Shown piece after piece: positions 1-8,135 of a stretch of DNA of 41,555 nt. Within the stretch, counting starts at the first letter, position 1. Every line of letters starts with the position of its first letter. A model generated the notes under the pieces. That model had not been told where the DNA came from, did no database searches, and saw only the letters and a list, made by a program, of their open reading frames with translations. The translations under genes and the position numbers were made by a program. Origin of the DNA: G020348385 sp964580235 (GTDB lineage Bacteria; Acidobacteriota; Aminicenantia; Aminicenantales; Aminicenantaceae). Where the stretch lies: contig CAZOJY010000018.1 in the NCBI GenBank assembly GCA_964580235.1, positions 1 to 41,555 of the forward strand. Direction: 5' to 3'.

Positions 1-78
1 ACCTTTTTTATAAATTACCTAACCTGAATTATCCAAGCTAACTGGGAGTTATATGACTCCAATCTGATTTTTTGGATT

Positions 79-474
79 TTATTCTTCCGGAACAAATTTG
101 TATCCATAGCAGAGGAGTCCAGATTCTCCCTCTTGAAAAGCCTTCCGAAACTCCAATTTCAGCCGCATCCCGATTTTAAGGCGCTCGAAATCACAATCCA
201 CGATCTGACCGGTTAGTTTTACACCATCATCCATTTCGGCAATCCCGACGGCAAAAGGCGCTTGATCAACAAACTGATGGGGGGGAACACGGATAATCGT
301 ATAGGTGAGGAGCTTTCCCTTCTCTTCGATTTTGGCCCCTTCCAAATTTTGATTCTGGCACTCAGGACAAATCAGACGTGGAGGGAAAAATTTCAATCCG
401 CATTTTTTACATTGGTTGGCTTCAAACCTGTACCTTTGAGGAATCTCCCTCCAATATCTTGATGGTGTAGGCAT
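79..474 (-). CDS. Zn-ribbon/OB-fold protein, DUF35 family (acyl-CoA condensation partner)
   Basis: 131 aa. An N-terminal YWREIP motif leads into a rubredoxin-like zinc ribbon with Cys22, Cys25, Cys36 and Cys39, followed by a C-terminal OB fold (about residues 48-125). This is the DUF35 architecture. In archaea, DUF35 proteins bridge acetoacetyl-CoA thiolase and HMG-CoA synthase in one complex and shuttle the CoA intermediate between them. Here it is the last gene of a minus-strand operon after exactly those two enzymes, 14 bases behind the thiolase, with an AAGGAG ribosome site before its ATG. The same role is inferred from this order. Family assignment is firm; the substrate is not certain, because DUF35 proteins also pair with other thiolases. 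Confidence 0.9.
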   Translation of the reverse strand: MPTPSRYWREIPQRYRFEANQCKKCGLKFFPPRLICPECQNQNLEGAKIEEKGKLLTYTIIRVPPHQFVDQAPFAVGIAEMDDGVKLTGQIVDCDFERLKIGMRLKLEFRKAFQEGESGLLCYGYKFVPEE

Positions 475-488
475 CTTTTTCTCCTTTT

Positions 489-1643
489 TTATTCCCTTTC
501 AAATAGGTGAACAACGGTGCTGCCGCCGCTTCCTCCCATGTTTTGAGTCATCCCGACCTTTGCCCCTTTGACTTGTCTCTCCCCCGCCTCACCGCGCAGT
601 TGCTTGGTGATCTCGATAACCTGCGCCACGCCTGTGGCGCCCACCGGATGACCTTTGGACTTCAATCCACCGCTTGTGTTGATAGGAATTTCGCCCTCCA
701 AGGCCGTCAATCCTTCTTCCAGAGCCTTGCCGGCCTGTCCTTTTTCTACTATGCCCAGAGCCTCCATCACGCATATCTCTGCAATCGTAAAACAATCATG
801 GACCTCGAGCACATCGATGTCATCAGGTTTTTTCCCGGCCATATCGTAGGCTATCTTTCCAGCTCTGTAAGTGGCCTCGATCCAGGTGATATCTTTTCTC
901 GAACTCAAAGCAATTGTATCGGTGGCATGACCGCTTCCAATAACTTTAACTACAGGCTTTCCCAACTTGCGGGCTGTCTCTACAGGGCAGAGAATCACAG
1001 CAGCCGCTCCATCGGTGATCGGAGAACAATCCAGGATTCTCAAAGGATCGGCCACCATCACAGAGTTCAAAACTGCATCGATCGTGATCTCGTACGGAAA
1101 TTGAGCCAAAGGATTTTTCGCCCCGTTTCGGTGATTTTTCACTGCCACCATGGCCAACTGCTCCCGTGTGGTGCCATATTTTTCCATGTGAGCTCTGGCT
1201 ATCAACGCATAAAGGCCTGGAAATGTGAGGCCGTGGTAGCCTTCGTATTCCTGGTCAGCGGCAGTTCCTAACGCATAAGTTGCCTCATAACCATTCACAT
1301 CGGTCATCTTTTCGATCCCGCTGACGAGAACCACATCGCTCATTCCCGATGCCACTTCCATAAATCCGAGCCTGAAGGCCAGGCCTCCAGAAGCACATGC
1401 AGTTTCCACCCTGGCAGAAGGAACGGGAGCCTGGCCCAAATAATCGGCCAAAAGGCTTGCAATATGTTCCTGCCCGACAAACAATCCCGATGACATCGAC
1501 CCAACGTACATCGAATCGATCCGGTCCACACTTGCATCTTTTAAAGCCAAAAGAGCGGTTTCCACAAATATTGTCCTGAGGGATTTTTCCCACAGCTCTC
1601 CCCATTTGGTCATTCCTGTTCCTATAACAGCCACATCTCTCAT
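489..1643 (-). CDS. Thiolase family protein (acetyl-CoA C-acetyltransferase, archaeal/SCP2-like)
   Basis: 384 aa, normal length for the SCP2-like thiolases found in archaea. The nucleophile is Cys83 in the ETACASGG motif. An HDCF motif and GGLKSKGHPVGATG near the C terminus supply the catalytic histidines. The second cysteine of classical thiolases is replaced by NMGGSGGS, as is usual in this subgroup. The expected reaction is condensation of two acetyl-CoA to acetoacetyl-CoA, passed on to the neighbouring HMG-CoA synthase. An AGGAGG ribosome site overlaps the end of the upstream synthase gene (9-base gap), so the two are probably translated together. Confidence 0.92.
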   Translation of the reverse strand: MRDVAVIGTGMTKWGELWEKSLRTIFVETALLALKDASVDRIDSMYVGSMSSGLFVGQEHIASLLADYLGQAPVPSARVETACASGGLAFRLGFMEVASGMSDVVLVSGIEKMTDVNGYEATYALGTAADQEYEGYHGLTFPGLYALIARAHMEKYGTTREQLAMVAVKNHRNGAKNPLAQFPYEITIDAVLNSVMVADPLRILDCSPITDGAAAVILCPVETARKLGKPVVKVIGSGHATDTIALSSRKDITWIEATYRAGKIAYDMAGKKPDDIDVLEVHDCFTIAEICVMEALGIVEKGQAGKALEEGLTALEGEIPINTSGGLKSKGHPVGATGVAQVIEITKQLRGEAGERQVKGAKVGMTQNMGGSGGSTVVHLFERE

Positions 1644-1652
1644 TTGATCCTC

Positions 1653-2699
1653 CTAGTCTGCCGTTCTGATTTTGTGGCGGAATTTGGCGTATTCGCCGTA
1701 CTCGAGATACTTTTTATTCCTGTTCAGAAGATCCCTTGTTTTGGGAGCCAGGTCTCTCGCTTTATTAATCCTTTCGGTCACTTCGAAGATAAAAGCATCC
1801 GAACCCGCTCCAGATCCGTACGAGACGATCAGGATCAAATCACCAGGCTGGGAAACATCCAGGGTGGCGGTCAATCCCAGCGGAGAAGATCCGGAATAGG
1901 TATTTCCTAGAAGGTTGACCAGCCATCCGGGCTCGATTTGTTCCTTCTGGAATCCCAAAATCTTCCCCACCCGGAAGGGAAATTTACCGTTTGGCTGGTG
2001 GAAGACAACATATTTGAAGTCGGAGGGTTTCATACCGGCCTTATCCATGATGCCCCTGGCTGCCCCAGTGATATGCCTGAAATAGGCCGGGCCGCCTGTG
2101 AATCGTCCCCCATGCTGGGGATAATACTGGTACTCCCTCCGCCAGAAGTCCGGAGTGTCTGTCATATAGGAATAGGTCGCGACAGATGTGGCCACGAGAT
2201 TTTCCTTCCCAAAGATAAAAGCTGCCGCTCCGGCCGCAGCCGAATACTCCAGGGCATCACCTGGCGCTCCCTGGGAAGTGTCGGCGCCCACGGCCAGACC
2301 GTACTTGATTTCGCCGGCTTTCACCAAGCCTAAGGCAACAAACATGCCCTCTGTTCCGGCTTTACAGGCGAATTCAAAATCGGCTGTGTGGACCTCTGGA
2401 GTCGCCCCGAGCGCTTCGGCTAACACTGTTCCGCTGGGTTTGACAGCATATGGATGGGATTCCGAGCCAATGTAAACAGCTCCTATCTCTGCCGGATTGA
2501 TTTTTGCCCTTTTTAATGCATTTTTAGACGCTTCCACAGACATGGTGATCGTGTCCTGGTCAGGAGAAGGCACGGATTTTTCTTCCAGCATCAAACCTCT
2601 CTTGTAACTCGGCGCATCTGCTCCCCAGACTTTGGCAATTTCTTCAACTTTGATACGATTGCGGGGAATATAGGCTCCGTAACCAACAATACCTTGCAT
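1653..2699 (-). CDS. Hydroxymethylglutaryl-CoA synthase, archaeal type
   Basis: 348 aa, the short archaeal form (eukaryotic enzymes exceed 450 aa). It joins acetyl-CoA and acetoacetyl-CoA to form HMG-CoA, the committed step toward mevalonate. Visible catalytic residues are Glu80 (GSESHP), Cys112 (FACKAGTEG) and His234 (VFHQPNGKFP); the C-terminal SYGSGAGSDAF motif is also typical. It is the first gene of the synthase-thiolase-DUF35 operon and has a GGGAGG ribosome site before its ATG. No HMG-CoA reductase or mevalonate kinase lies in the window, so the pathway cannot be confirmed here. The family is certain; a role in another branched-chain condensation remains possible. Confidence 0.92.
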   Translation of the reverse strand: MQGIVGYGAYIPRNRIKVEEIAKVWGADAPSYKRGLMLEEKSVPSPDQDTITMSVEASKNALKRAKINPAEIGAVYIGSESHPYAVKPSGTVLAEALGATPEVHTADFEFACKAGTEGMFVALGLVKAGEIKYGLAVGADTSQGAPGDALEYSAAAGAAAFIFGKENLVATSVATYSYMTDTPDFWRREYQYYPQHGGRFTGGPAYFRHITGAARGIMDKAGMKPSDFKYVVFHQPNGKFPFRVGKILGFQKEQIEPGWLVNLLGNTYSGSSPLGLTATLDVSQPGDLILIVSYGSGAGSDAFIFEVTERINKARDLAPKTRDLLNRNKKYLEYGEYAKFRHKIRTAD

Positions 2700-2722
2700 T
2701 TAGAACCTCCCTTGTGAAAATG

Positions 2723-2789
2723 AACCTGAATTATTCATACGGTTTTATGAACAAATTCTTTGCCGCTGCTTTGCTCGTGAATAATCCGG
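2723..2789. repeat. Dispersed palindromic repeat, two arms
   Basis: The left arm (2723-2738) reads AACCTGAATTATTCAT. The right arm (2777-2789) reads GTGAATAATCCGG and is its near reverse complement, about 38 bases away. The element lies in the divergent spacer between the HMG-CoA synthase gene and the sigma-factor gene. The same arm sequence occurs in several other intergenic gaps of this window. Confidence 0.6.
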
Positions 2790-2923
2790 ATTGGAATTGT
2801 TTCCTTTAAAATTACAGAATATCGTGGCACATATTCCCGATTTAGTCAAGATTCAAAGAAGAATCAAGAGAAAACGAAAAGAAGGTCGCTTTTTTCCCTT
2901 CTTTTTATTGTAGAATGAGGAGC

Positions 2924-2949
2924 GGAACTTTTTTGGAATAATTCTCGTC
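2924..2949 (+). promoter_or_regulatory. ECF-type promoter of the sigma-factor operon
   Basis: GGAAC at 2924-2928 and CGTC at 2946-2949 are 17 bases apart, matching the usual GGAAC/CGTC pattern of ECF sigma promoters. The GTG start of the sigma factor follows at 2966. ECF sigma factors commonly transcribe their own operon, so this is probably an autoregulatory promoter. Confidence 0.6.
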
Positions 2950-2965
2950 TACCAGGATGTGTTAA

Positions 2966-3526
2966 GTGCAGTTAGAAAGGATCATCCAAAAATGTGTACA
3001 AGGCAACGAAGGAGCCTGGAAAATGCTGGTTAATGCCTATTCCAAAAAAGTTTTCAACCTTGCCTATCAATTTGCCGGCACCTACGAAGAGGCGGAAGAT
3101 CTGACACAGGACATTTTTTTTAAACTGTACAATTCGTTCGAGAAATACGATTTCACAAAAAATTTCAGCGCTTGGCTCCTCACCTTGGCACGCAATCACC
3201 TGATCGATCAGTACCGGAAGACCAAGTGGGAAAAGAAATCCCGGGATGAATTCAACGAGCACCTTCTCTCAGCAGATAACAGATCAGGCCCTGAAGAAAG
3301 CGTATTAACCCAGGAAAGCAAAAAAATCGTATGGGAGGGATTCAACCATCTTTCCTCGGACATTCGTATGGCGATCATTCTCCGGGATATTCAAGGGAAA
3401 AAATATGAGGAGATCGCGGAAATCATGGATCTTCCTATAGGCACGATAAAATCTCGTGTCCACCGAGGGCGACTGCAGCTGGCAAAAATCCTCAAGGAAA
3501 AAAGGGAGGAAGACAATGGGATGTGA
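2966..3526 (+). CDS. RNA polymerase sigma factor, ECF (sigma-70 family)
   Basis: 186 aa, typical ECF size. Region 2 (about residues 20-90) contains YEEAEDLTQDIFFKLY and the DNA-melting FSAWLLTLARNHLIDQYR. Region 4 (about 125-178) contains YEEIAEIMDLPIGTIKSRVHRGR, the helix-turn-helix that reads the -35 element. It directs RNA polymerase to stress or envelope promoters. The GTG start follows an AGGA ribosome site and an ECF-like promoter. The next gene is a zinc-finger anti-sigma factor overlapping by 11 bases, the normal sigma/anti-sigma arrangement. The membrane and surface genes downstream are the likely regulon. Confidence 0.93.
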   Translation: MQLERIIQKCVQGNEGAWKMLVNAYSKKVFNLAYQFAGTYEEAEDLTQDIFFKLYNSFEKYDFTKNFSAWLLTLARNHLIDQYRKTKWEKKSRDEFNEHLLSADNRSGPEESVLTQESKKIVWEGFNHLSSDIRMAIILRDIQGKKYEEIAEIMDLPIGTIKSRVHRGRLQLAKILKEKREEDNGM

Positions 3527-4028
3527 ACGAATCCAAGAACTCCTGTCTCCTTACGTAGAGGATGAACTCACACAGGAGCAGAGACAATCCGTTGAAAGTC
3601 ATATCCACACCTGCCAGAATTGTAAGGCACTTCTGTCCCTGATGAACGAAACAAGAAAGTCTCTCTCCTTCTTTCCCGAAGTCGATGTGAGTGAAGGCCT
3701 TAGAGAAAAACTCTATGATATTCCTCAAAAAAGAAAAAAATTCAGGCTTGTCTTCAATTTTCTGCTCCGTCCTTCGTTTCAACCCATCATGGCGGCGGCC
3801 ACGATTCTGCTGGTCATGGTCTCTTTTTACATGTTTCATCCGGAGAAAAGCGCAATTAACAGGTCGATCGAGCGTCAGTTACACATCGGTTTCGGCAAGG
3901 TCGAAAGACTCTATGCCGAAGCCGAATCCATCACCCACTCCTTGGGTGAATACAAAGATAATTTACTCGTTTCCCTAAAAAATCTGAAACCGTTTAGAGG
4001 GAACAAGGATGAAAAACCGAAAATATAA
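3516..4028 (+). CDS. Anti-sigma factor with N-terminal zinc finger (zf-HC2) and one membrane helix
   Basis: 170 aa from the ATG at 3516, which has a GGGAGGA ribosome site; an upstream in-frame start at 3456 lies deep inside the sigma gene and is unlikely. The cytoplasmic N terminus carries Cys3 and the HIHTCQNC motif (His-x3-Cys-x2-Cys), a zf-HC2 anti-sigma domain that holds its sigma factor inactive. A single hydrophobic stretch near residues 90-107 anchors it in the inner membrane, and about 60 residues face the periplasm. Release of the sigma factor by envelope stress is inferred from the family. Confidence 0.88.
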   Translation: MGCERIQELLSPYVEDELTQEQRQSVESHIHTCQNCKALLSLMNETRKSLSFFPEVDVSEGLREKLYDIPQKRKKFRLVFNFLLRPSFQPIMAAATILLVMVSFYMFHPEKSAINRSIERQLHIGFGKVERLYAEAESITHSLGEYKDNLLVSLKNLKPFRGNKDEKPKI

Positions 4029-4042
4029 ACCGGAGGTATAAA

Positions 4043-4537
4043 ATGGAAGAAAAAGTCGTTGTGAAAAGACCCCCAAAATCCCCGTTTCTTGCCGGGATTC
4101 TTGCTTTCTTTTTTCCGTTTGGCGCAGGGCAGCTCTACAACAATCAATATCGAAAGGCATTAGTCTTTTTCTTTATTTTTGCGGGATTAGTCACCCTGCA
4201 GACAACCGGAGAGGGGCAGCCTTTTTTGGGATTGATGTTAGCGGGTTTCTATTTCTATCAGCTTTTTGATGCTGTGCAGAGTTCATGTTGTATCAACCGA
4301 AAAGCCCTTCAAGGTGACGAGGATACCGGGGAAGTCGAAGAAGTCCCGGACTTTGTCAAAACCGGCTCTGTTTTCTGGGGAATTGTTCTTATTGCCCTTG
4401 GAGCCATGCTCCTTTTCGCCAATTTTGAGTTAATGAGCTATGACACCGTCTTTGAATTTCTGATTCCCTTTGCCGTACTTGTTGTCGGCGTGAAGCTTGT
4501 GGTGGATTATTACACAAAGTCTAAGGAAGAGGAGTAG
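4043..4537 (+). CDS. Integral membrane protein with TM2-like and LiaF/LiaI-like membrane segments
   Basis: 164 aa. After a short basic N terminus, two hydrophobic segments (about residues 13-60) contain FPFGAGQLYNNQYRKA, resembling TM2-domain proteins. A charged acidic linker (about 90-103) is followed by two further helices beginning GSVFWGIVLIALGAMLLFANF, a pattern shared with the LiaI/LiaF-like membrane domain (DUF5668). The gene lies 14 bases after the anti-sigma gene with a GGAGG ribosome site. A role in sensing or responding to envelope stress is inferred from LiaF-type proteins and the neighbouring DUF4097 gene. The exact function is unknown. Confidence 0.8.
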   Translation: MEEKVVVKRPPKSPFLAGILAFFFPFGAGQLYNNQYRKALVFFFIFAGLVTLQTTGEGQPFLGLMLAGFYFYQLFDAVQSSCCINRKALQGDEDTGEVEEVPDFVKTGSVFWGIVLIALGAMLLFANFELMSYDTVFEFLIPFAVLVVGVKLVVDYYTKSKEEE

Positions 4538-4548
4538 AGGAGGAATAA

Positions 4549-4755
4549 ATGGCAAAACGTGAAAACGGCGGCAGATTGGTTTGGGGATTGATCCTGATAG
4601 CCCTGGCCCTAATCATTTTTCTGGGCAACCTGAATGTGAATGTGTGGGATATTCTCGCACGTCTCTGGCCGGTCGTACTGATCATCTGGGGGGGCTGGAA
4701 GCTCTACTATGGATTGAAAGAACGACGGGAAGAACTCGAAAAAACGCAGGAATAA
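4549..4755 (+). CDS. Small LiaI/LiaF-like membrane protein (DUF5668)
   Basis: 68 aa with two hydrophobic helices, GLILIALALIIFLGNL and ILARLWPVVLIIWGGWKLYYG, and a charged C-terminal tail. This two-helix pattern matches the second half of the preceding gene, suggesting a duplicated LiaI/LiaF-like module. An AGGAGG ribosome site precedes the ATG and the gaps to both neighbours are short. It probably forms a membrane complex with the products on either side; the function beyond this is unknown. Confidence 0.8.
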   Translation: MAKRENGGRLVWGLILIALALIIFLGNLNVNVWDILARLWPVVLIIWGGWKLYYGLKERREELEKTQE

Positions 4756-4759
4756 AAAA

Positions 4760-6061
4760 ATGAAAGCCAAAGAAATCATCCTGCTCATCTTGATTGTTAC
4801 AGCAGGGATTATTTTCTATCACGCGCAGACAGGAAAAATCTGGATCGATTGGGATTGGGATGAAGGCATCTATTTCGGACAGGAAGAGTTTATGTACGAA
4901 GAGACCAAGGAAATCACGCCTCCTTTTCCAGCTGCTCTCACAATCATCAATGCCCACGGGCATGTCGAAGTGGAAGGATCCAATCAGGACAGCATTTCGA
5001 TCACATTCAAAAAGAGGATCTTTCGCCGGAAACAAAAACAGGCCGATGAAGTGGCCAAAAAACTGCACATGATCGTGGACAAAGATCGCGAAAGCATTCA
5101 GGTTTCGACAAACAGGCAGGACTTCCAAAAACGGCGGTTCCGGACAAATTTCAAGGTTTCGATCCCGGAAAAAATGGCCGTTTACGTAAAAAATTCCTAC
5201 GGAGAAGTCGGAGTTTCAGAGGTTGGAGAGACAGACATCAGAAATCCAAATGGACAGGTGTATGCTGCAGACATCACAGGAAACGTGATGATTAAAAACA
5301 GCTACAAAGATGTGGAAGTCGAAAATATCCAGGCGGACTGCCAGATCGAGAGCCGAAGCTCGGCAGTGACAGCCCTGGGCATAAAAGGAAGTGTACACAT
5401 AGATCATAGATATGGAAAGGTTTATCTTGAAAACATCGGCGGGACTGTCACCGTGGATGGATCGAACTCAGAGATCAATGGGCAAAATGTCACCGGCTTA
5501 TTCGATATTCAAACGTCTTACCAAAAAATCGAACTGACGGATGTCGGTCCGGTTCAAATCAAAGCGAGGAACAGCCGTATCGAAATCAAAGGAACAAAGG
5601 ATTCTGTTGACATAGAAAACAGGTACGGGAAAGTCGAACTGTTCGATATTCAGGGGAATCTTAGAATCGATGGAAAAAACCTCGAAATCTATGGACAGTC
5701 AATTATCGGAAAAAGGATTTCTGTTTCGACCTCCTACAGGAAAGTGGAGCTGGCCCGGTTCCAAGGTAAAACAGAAATCACAAATTCCAACGGAGACGTG
5801 GACCTGGAGCCTTCGCCTCTAACTCACTCAATCGAAGTCAGCGGCCGGTATGCAGATATCAAATTCTACTGGCATTCCGGCTGGAGATACCCCATCGAAG
5901 CCCGGGCAAAAGGAGGCAATATCGAATGGAAAGGAAGCGAAGAATTGAGTCATCATGAAGAAAACGGGTATAAAGTGATTAAGGCTTTCGATACAGAAAC
6001 AGACAAGCCTTCCATTTTACTGAATACGACCTATGGATCGATCAGAATAGAAGAATATTAG
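4760..6061 (+). CDS. DUF4097-family beta-strand repeat protein, membrane anchored
   Basis: 433 aa. An N-terminal hydrophobic helix (about residues 5-20) works as a signal anchor. The rest is a long series of short beta-strand repeats with recurring NSYGEV, NSYKDV, HRYGKV, TSYQKI, NRYGKV and TSYRKV turns, the signature of the DUF4097/DUF4098 right-handed beta-solenoid. Related proteins sit in LiaFSR-like and other envelope-stress operons and act outside the membrane, but their ligand is not known. It is the last gene of the sigma operon and overlaps the convergent downstream gene by four bases at the stop codons. Confidence 0.85.
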   Translation: MKAKEIILLILIVTAGIIFYHAQTGKIWIDWDWDEGIYFGQEEFMYEETKEITPPFPAALTIINAHGHVEVEGSNQDSISITFKKRIFRRKQKQADEVAKKLHMIVDKDRESIQVSTNRQDFQKRRFRTNFKVSIPEKMAVYVKNSYGEVGVSEVGETDIRNPNGQVYAADITGNVMIKNSYKDVEVENIQADCQIESRSSAVTALGIKGSVHIDHRYGKVYLENIGGTVTVDGSNSEINGQNVTGLFDIQTSYQKIELTDVGPVQIKARNSRIEIKGTKDSVDIENRYGKVELFDIQGNLRIDGKNLEIYGQSIIGKRISVSTSYRKVELARFQGKTEITNSNGDVDLEPSPLTHSIEVSGRYADIKFYWHSGWRYPIEARAKGGNIEWKGSEELSHHEENGYKVIKAFDTETDKPSILLNTTYGSIRIEEY

Positions 6062-6954
6062 GCCTTGTTTTTCCAGTTGTAGATCTTTCCCTGGAGATAC
6101 CCGTTTATTTTGATATTGAAGTAAGATATGTCGTTAGCAAGGTCTTTTTTATACTTTGTCACATAACGGACAAAATCCATTTCTTTTTTGAATCTCAGAA
6201 GGTTTTCAAACTCAGCAACTTCATCCCGCAATTCGATAATATAATGGTTGATGGTGCGGTACTGGGCATTGATGTCGATCAAATCCTCGCCGCTCAGTTT
6301 ATTCAAATCGAGATAAGGTGGGAGGGATTGTAGAATTTGCAGGCTTTCCCCGGATAGCTCGTTCACATATTCCTTTATCTCCTGGAAGAAGGATTTGTAT
6401 ATGAGAGGTTTCTTGAGTTTTTCTTCTGCTTTATCCAGAAGCGTTTCGTACTGTTCCTTACAAGAGATGATGAGCTCTTTGACACCGAGATATTTCCTTT
6501 TGAATTGAAACAGGTCGATAAAATCCCTTCCGATGTAGATTTTATCCTGATAATGGGTCATCAATTCCCTAGGAGAATGGGTGTAAAATTTGATCTCATA
6601 GCGTCTGCCATCGGAATCTCTTTCTCTCAACCTGGCAAGGACCAAAAAGTTATTCTGCTCGATGAAATAAGAGTTCACATCAAGCAGAACAGAATAGATC
6701 GTCAGATTCTGAATGATGTATTCTTTCAAGTAGTTCAGAATATTTTCTTGTTTCTGGATAAAGTCGCTGATGGCTTCGTTTGGTGTGGGGTTGATGACAG
6801 AGTAGGATGGGGAAAGAAGATACAGGACTGGGCCTGTCCCCAGCTCTAGGTAGAGGTGGCTGAGAGCATTCTGGTAAAGATCATCGAGAAGAAGGGACTG
6901 CAATGGTGGCAAAGTTTTAATATCGAGCTTTGAGAGTTCTTCAACTTCATTCAT
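6058..6954 (-). CDS. Hypothetical protein, mostly helical, unrecognised
   Basis: 298 aa. I do not recognise a family. The sequence has no signal peptide or membrane helix, few Cys, and many charged helical stretches (for example around residues 160-190 and 240-265) that could form coiled coils. Residues 80-140 look like a mixed alpha/beta segment. The start at 6954 has no strong ribosome site, only GGGAA about nine bases upstream. It is convergent with the DUF4097 gene and follows the lipoate-ligase gene on the same strand after a 52-base gap. Codon use looks ordinary and the reading frame is long, so it is very probably a real gene. Confidence 0.75.
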   Translation of the reverse strand: MNEVEELSKLDIKTLPPLQSLLLDDLYQNALSHLYLELGTGPVLYLLSPSYSVINPTPNEAISDFIQKQENILNYLKEYIIQNLTIYSVLLDVNSYFIEQNNFLVLARLRERDSDGRRYEIKFYTHSPRELMTHYQDKIYIGRDFIDLFQFKRKYLGVKELIISCKEQYETLLDKAEEKLKKPLIYKSFFQEIKEYVNELSGESLQILQSLPPYLDLNKLSGEDLIDINAQYRTINHYIIELRDEVAEFENLLRFKKEMDFVRYVTKYKKDLANDISYFNIKINGYLQGKIYNWKNKA

Positions 6955-7006
6955 TTCAGAAATTCCCTTATTGAGGATGGAATCCTATCACTTCAACCCA
7001 AAAAAA

Positions 7007-7798
7007 TCAATATGCGTAAGTCCAAGCAGGATTTTCATAGCGCTCTTTCTGGATCTTGCGGATTGCATCCCTTTCCGCATTTGTGAAGGTTCTGGGATTA
7101 AGACGAATATCAAAATAAGCAGACATGCCGGACATAAAGTGTTTCACAGCCCACTCAAAATCCGCGCTTTTTCCAAGCGCTTCTGATAGACATGTCATCT
7201 TGACAACGTTCTCTTTTTGGTTCAATAGAGATACGGATTTTAGGATCCTTTCCTCTTTGTCAAGCGGGATTGAACCATGCTGGATGAATTTGTTTCCGCT
7301 CCTTCTCTGGGCGCTGCCGATAATCTTTTTCCCTTCCATTTCGATCTCATCGCGGGCAGGATGTGCAAAACAAGGCAAAACTCCTCTGGCATACTCGGAT
7401 GGAGTTGATTTTGCAAGATTGGATTCAATCCCCATCTCTTGCAAGCCTCGCTTCAAAGCCTCAGAGATCAACTTATAAGAATCCATGAGTTTTTTAGAGA
7501 AAATATCCGTGTCTGATGAGCAAACACTGTAGGTCACTTCCTTATGGTGAAGCACCAGTTTTCCGCCCGTTATTCTCCGGACTACGTCTATTCCCTTGCT
7601 GCGGCAGAAATCGAAGTCGACGACATGCCTTGCTTTTTGAGAGCGGCCTATAGAGACAGTGGGACTTTCCCAACGGTAAAACCGGAGAAATGTTAAAGCT
7701 TCTTTTCCAAGGGACCGGAACATAAAATCATCCACAGCCATGTTCCAGGAACCCTTGTGGGGAGTCCTGTCGATGATGAGATGCCAATCTTTATTCAT
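7007..7798 (-). CDS. Lipoate-protein ligase / octanoyltransferase (LplA/LipM family)
   Basis: 263 aa. It belongs to the biotin/lipoate protein ligase fold and attaches lipoyl or octanoyl groups to 2-oxoacid dehydrogenase or glycine-cleavage lipoyl domains. Visible motifs are RRITGGKLVLHHKEVTYS (residues 74-91), Cys143 in LPCFAHPARDE, the conserved Lys158 in GKKIIGSAQRR and QHGSIPL. Cys143 occupies the place of the acyl-accepting cysteine of LipM-type octanoyltransferases, so LipM activity is as likely as LplA. The gene starts 22 bases after the tRNA-Gly gene on the same strand and may share its transcript. No lipoyl-domain protein lies in the window. Confidence 0.85.
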   Translation of the reverse strand: MNKDWHLIIDRTPHKGSWNMAVDDFMFRSLGKEALTFLRFYRWESPTVSIGRSQKARHVVDFDFCRSKGIDVVRRITGGKLVLHHKEVTYSVCSSDTDIFSKKLMDSYKLISEALKRGLQEMGIESNLAKSTPSEYARGVLPCFAHPARDEIEMEGKKIIGSAQRRSGNKFIQHGSIPLDKEERILKSVSLLNQKENVVKMTCLSEALGKSADFEWAVKHFMSGMSAYFDIRLNPRTFTNAERDAIRKIQKERYENPAWTYAY

Positions 7799-7820
7799 GG
7801 GATTCTGAAAAGAAGGAAAA

Positions 7821-7892
7821 AGCGGGCAACGGGATTTGAACCCGCGACCCCGAGCTTGGGAAGCTCGTACTCTACCACTGAGTTATGCCCGC
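7821..7892 (-). tRNA. tRNA-Gly (anticodon CCC)
   Basis: 72 bases on the minus strand fold as a full cloverleaf. The acceptor stem is GCGGGCA/TGCCCGC, the D arm ACTC/GAGT, the anticodon stem CGAGC/GCTCG with loop TTCCCAA, and the T arm GCGGG/CCCGT with TTCAAAT. The anticodon CCC reads GGG (glycine). The CCA end is not encoded. It lies directly upstream of the lipoate-ligase gene. Confidence 0.95.
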
Positions 7893-8135
7893 TCTTTTTC
7901 TTAATTCATTTATATACAATAACTTACATTGTGTTTTCTTCTGATTCTGTCCAATTTGTGTCCGCCTGAGAAATTGTACATATCCTATTTACAGCCCAAA
8001 TTTTTGTCCACAAATTTTCCCAGAGAGCCCTATCATACTGTTTTAGCTCATCTCTTTCAAGAACGAAGATGATAAAGACTATGGTTAGATTTTTAAATGA
8101 CAAGATATACACCCTAGGGTTAGATTTTAGATAAT

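Noticed and set aside
507..1271. Long frame antisense to the thiolase gene
   Set aside because: It is a shadow frame: no ribosome site and no family resemblance, while the opposite strand encodes an intact thiolase.
7924..8112. 62-codon minus-strand frame between tRNA-Gly and ClC
   Set aside because: No ribosome site, AT-rich low-complexity translation and no recognisable motif. I see nothing else in this 243-base gap.
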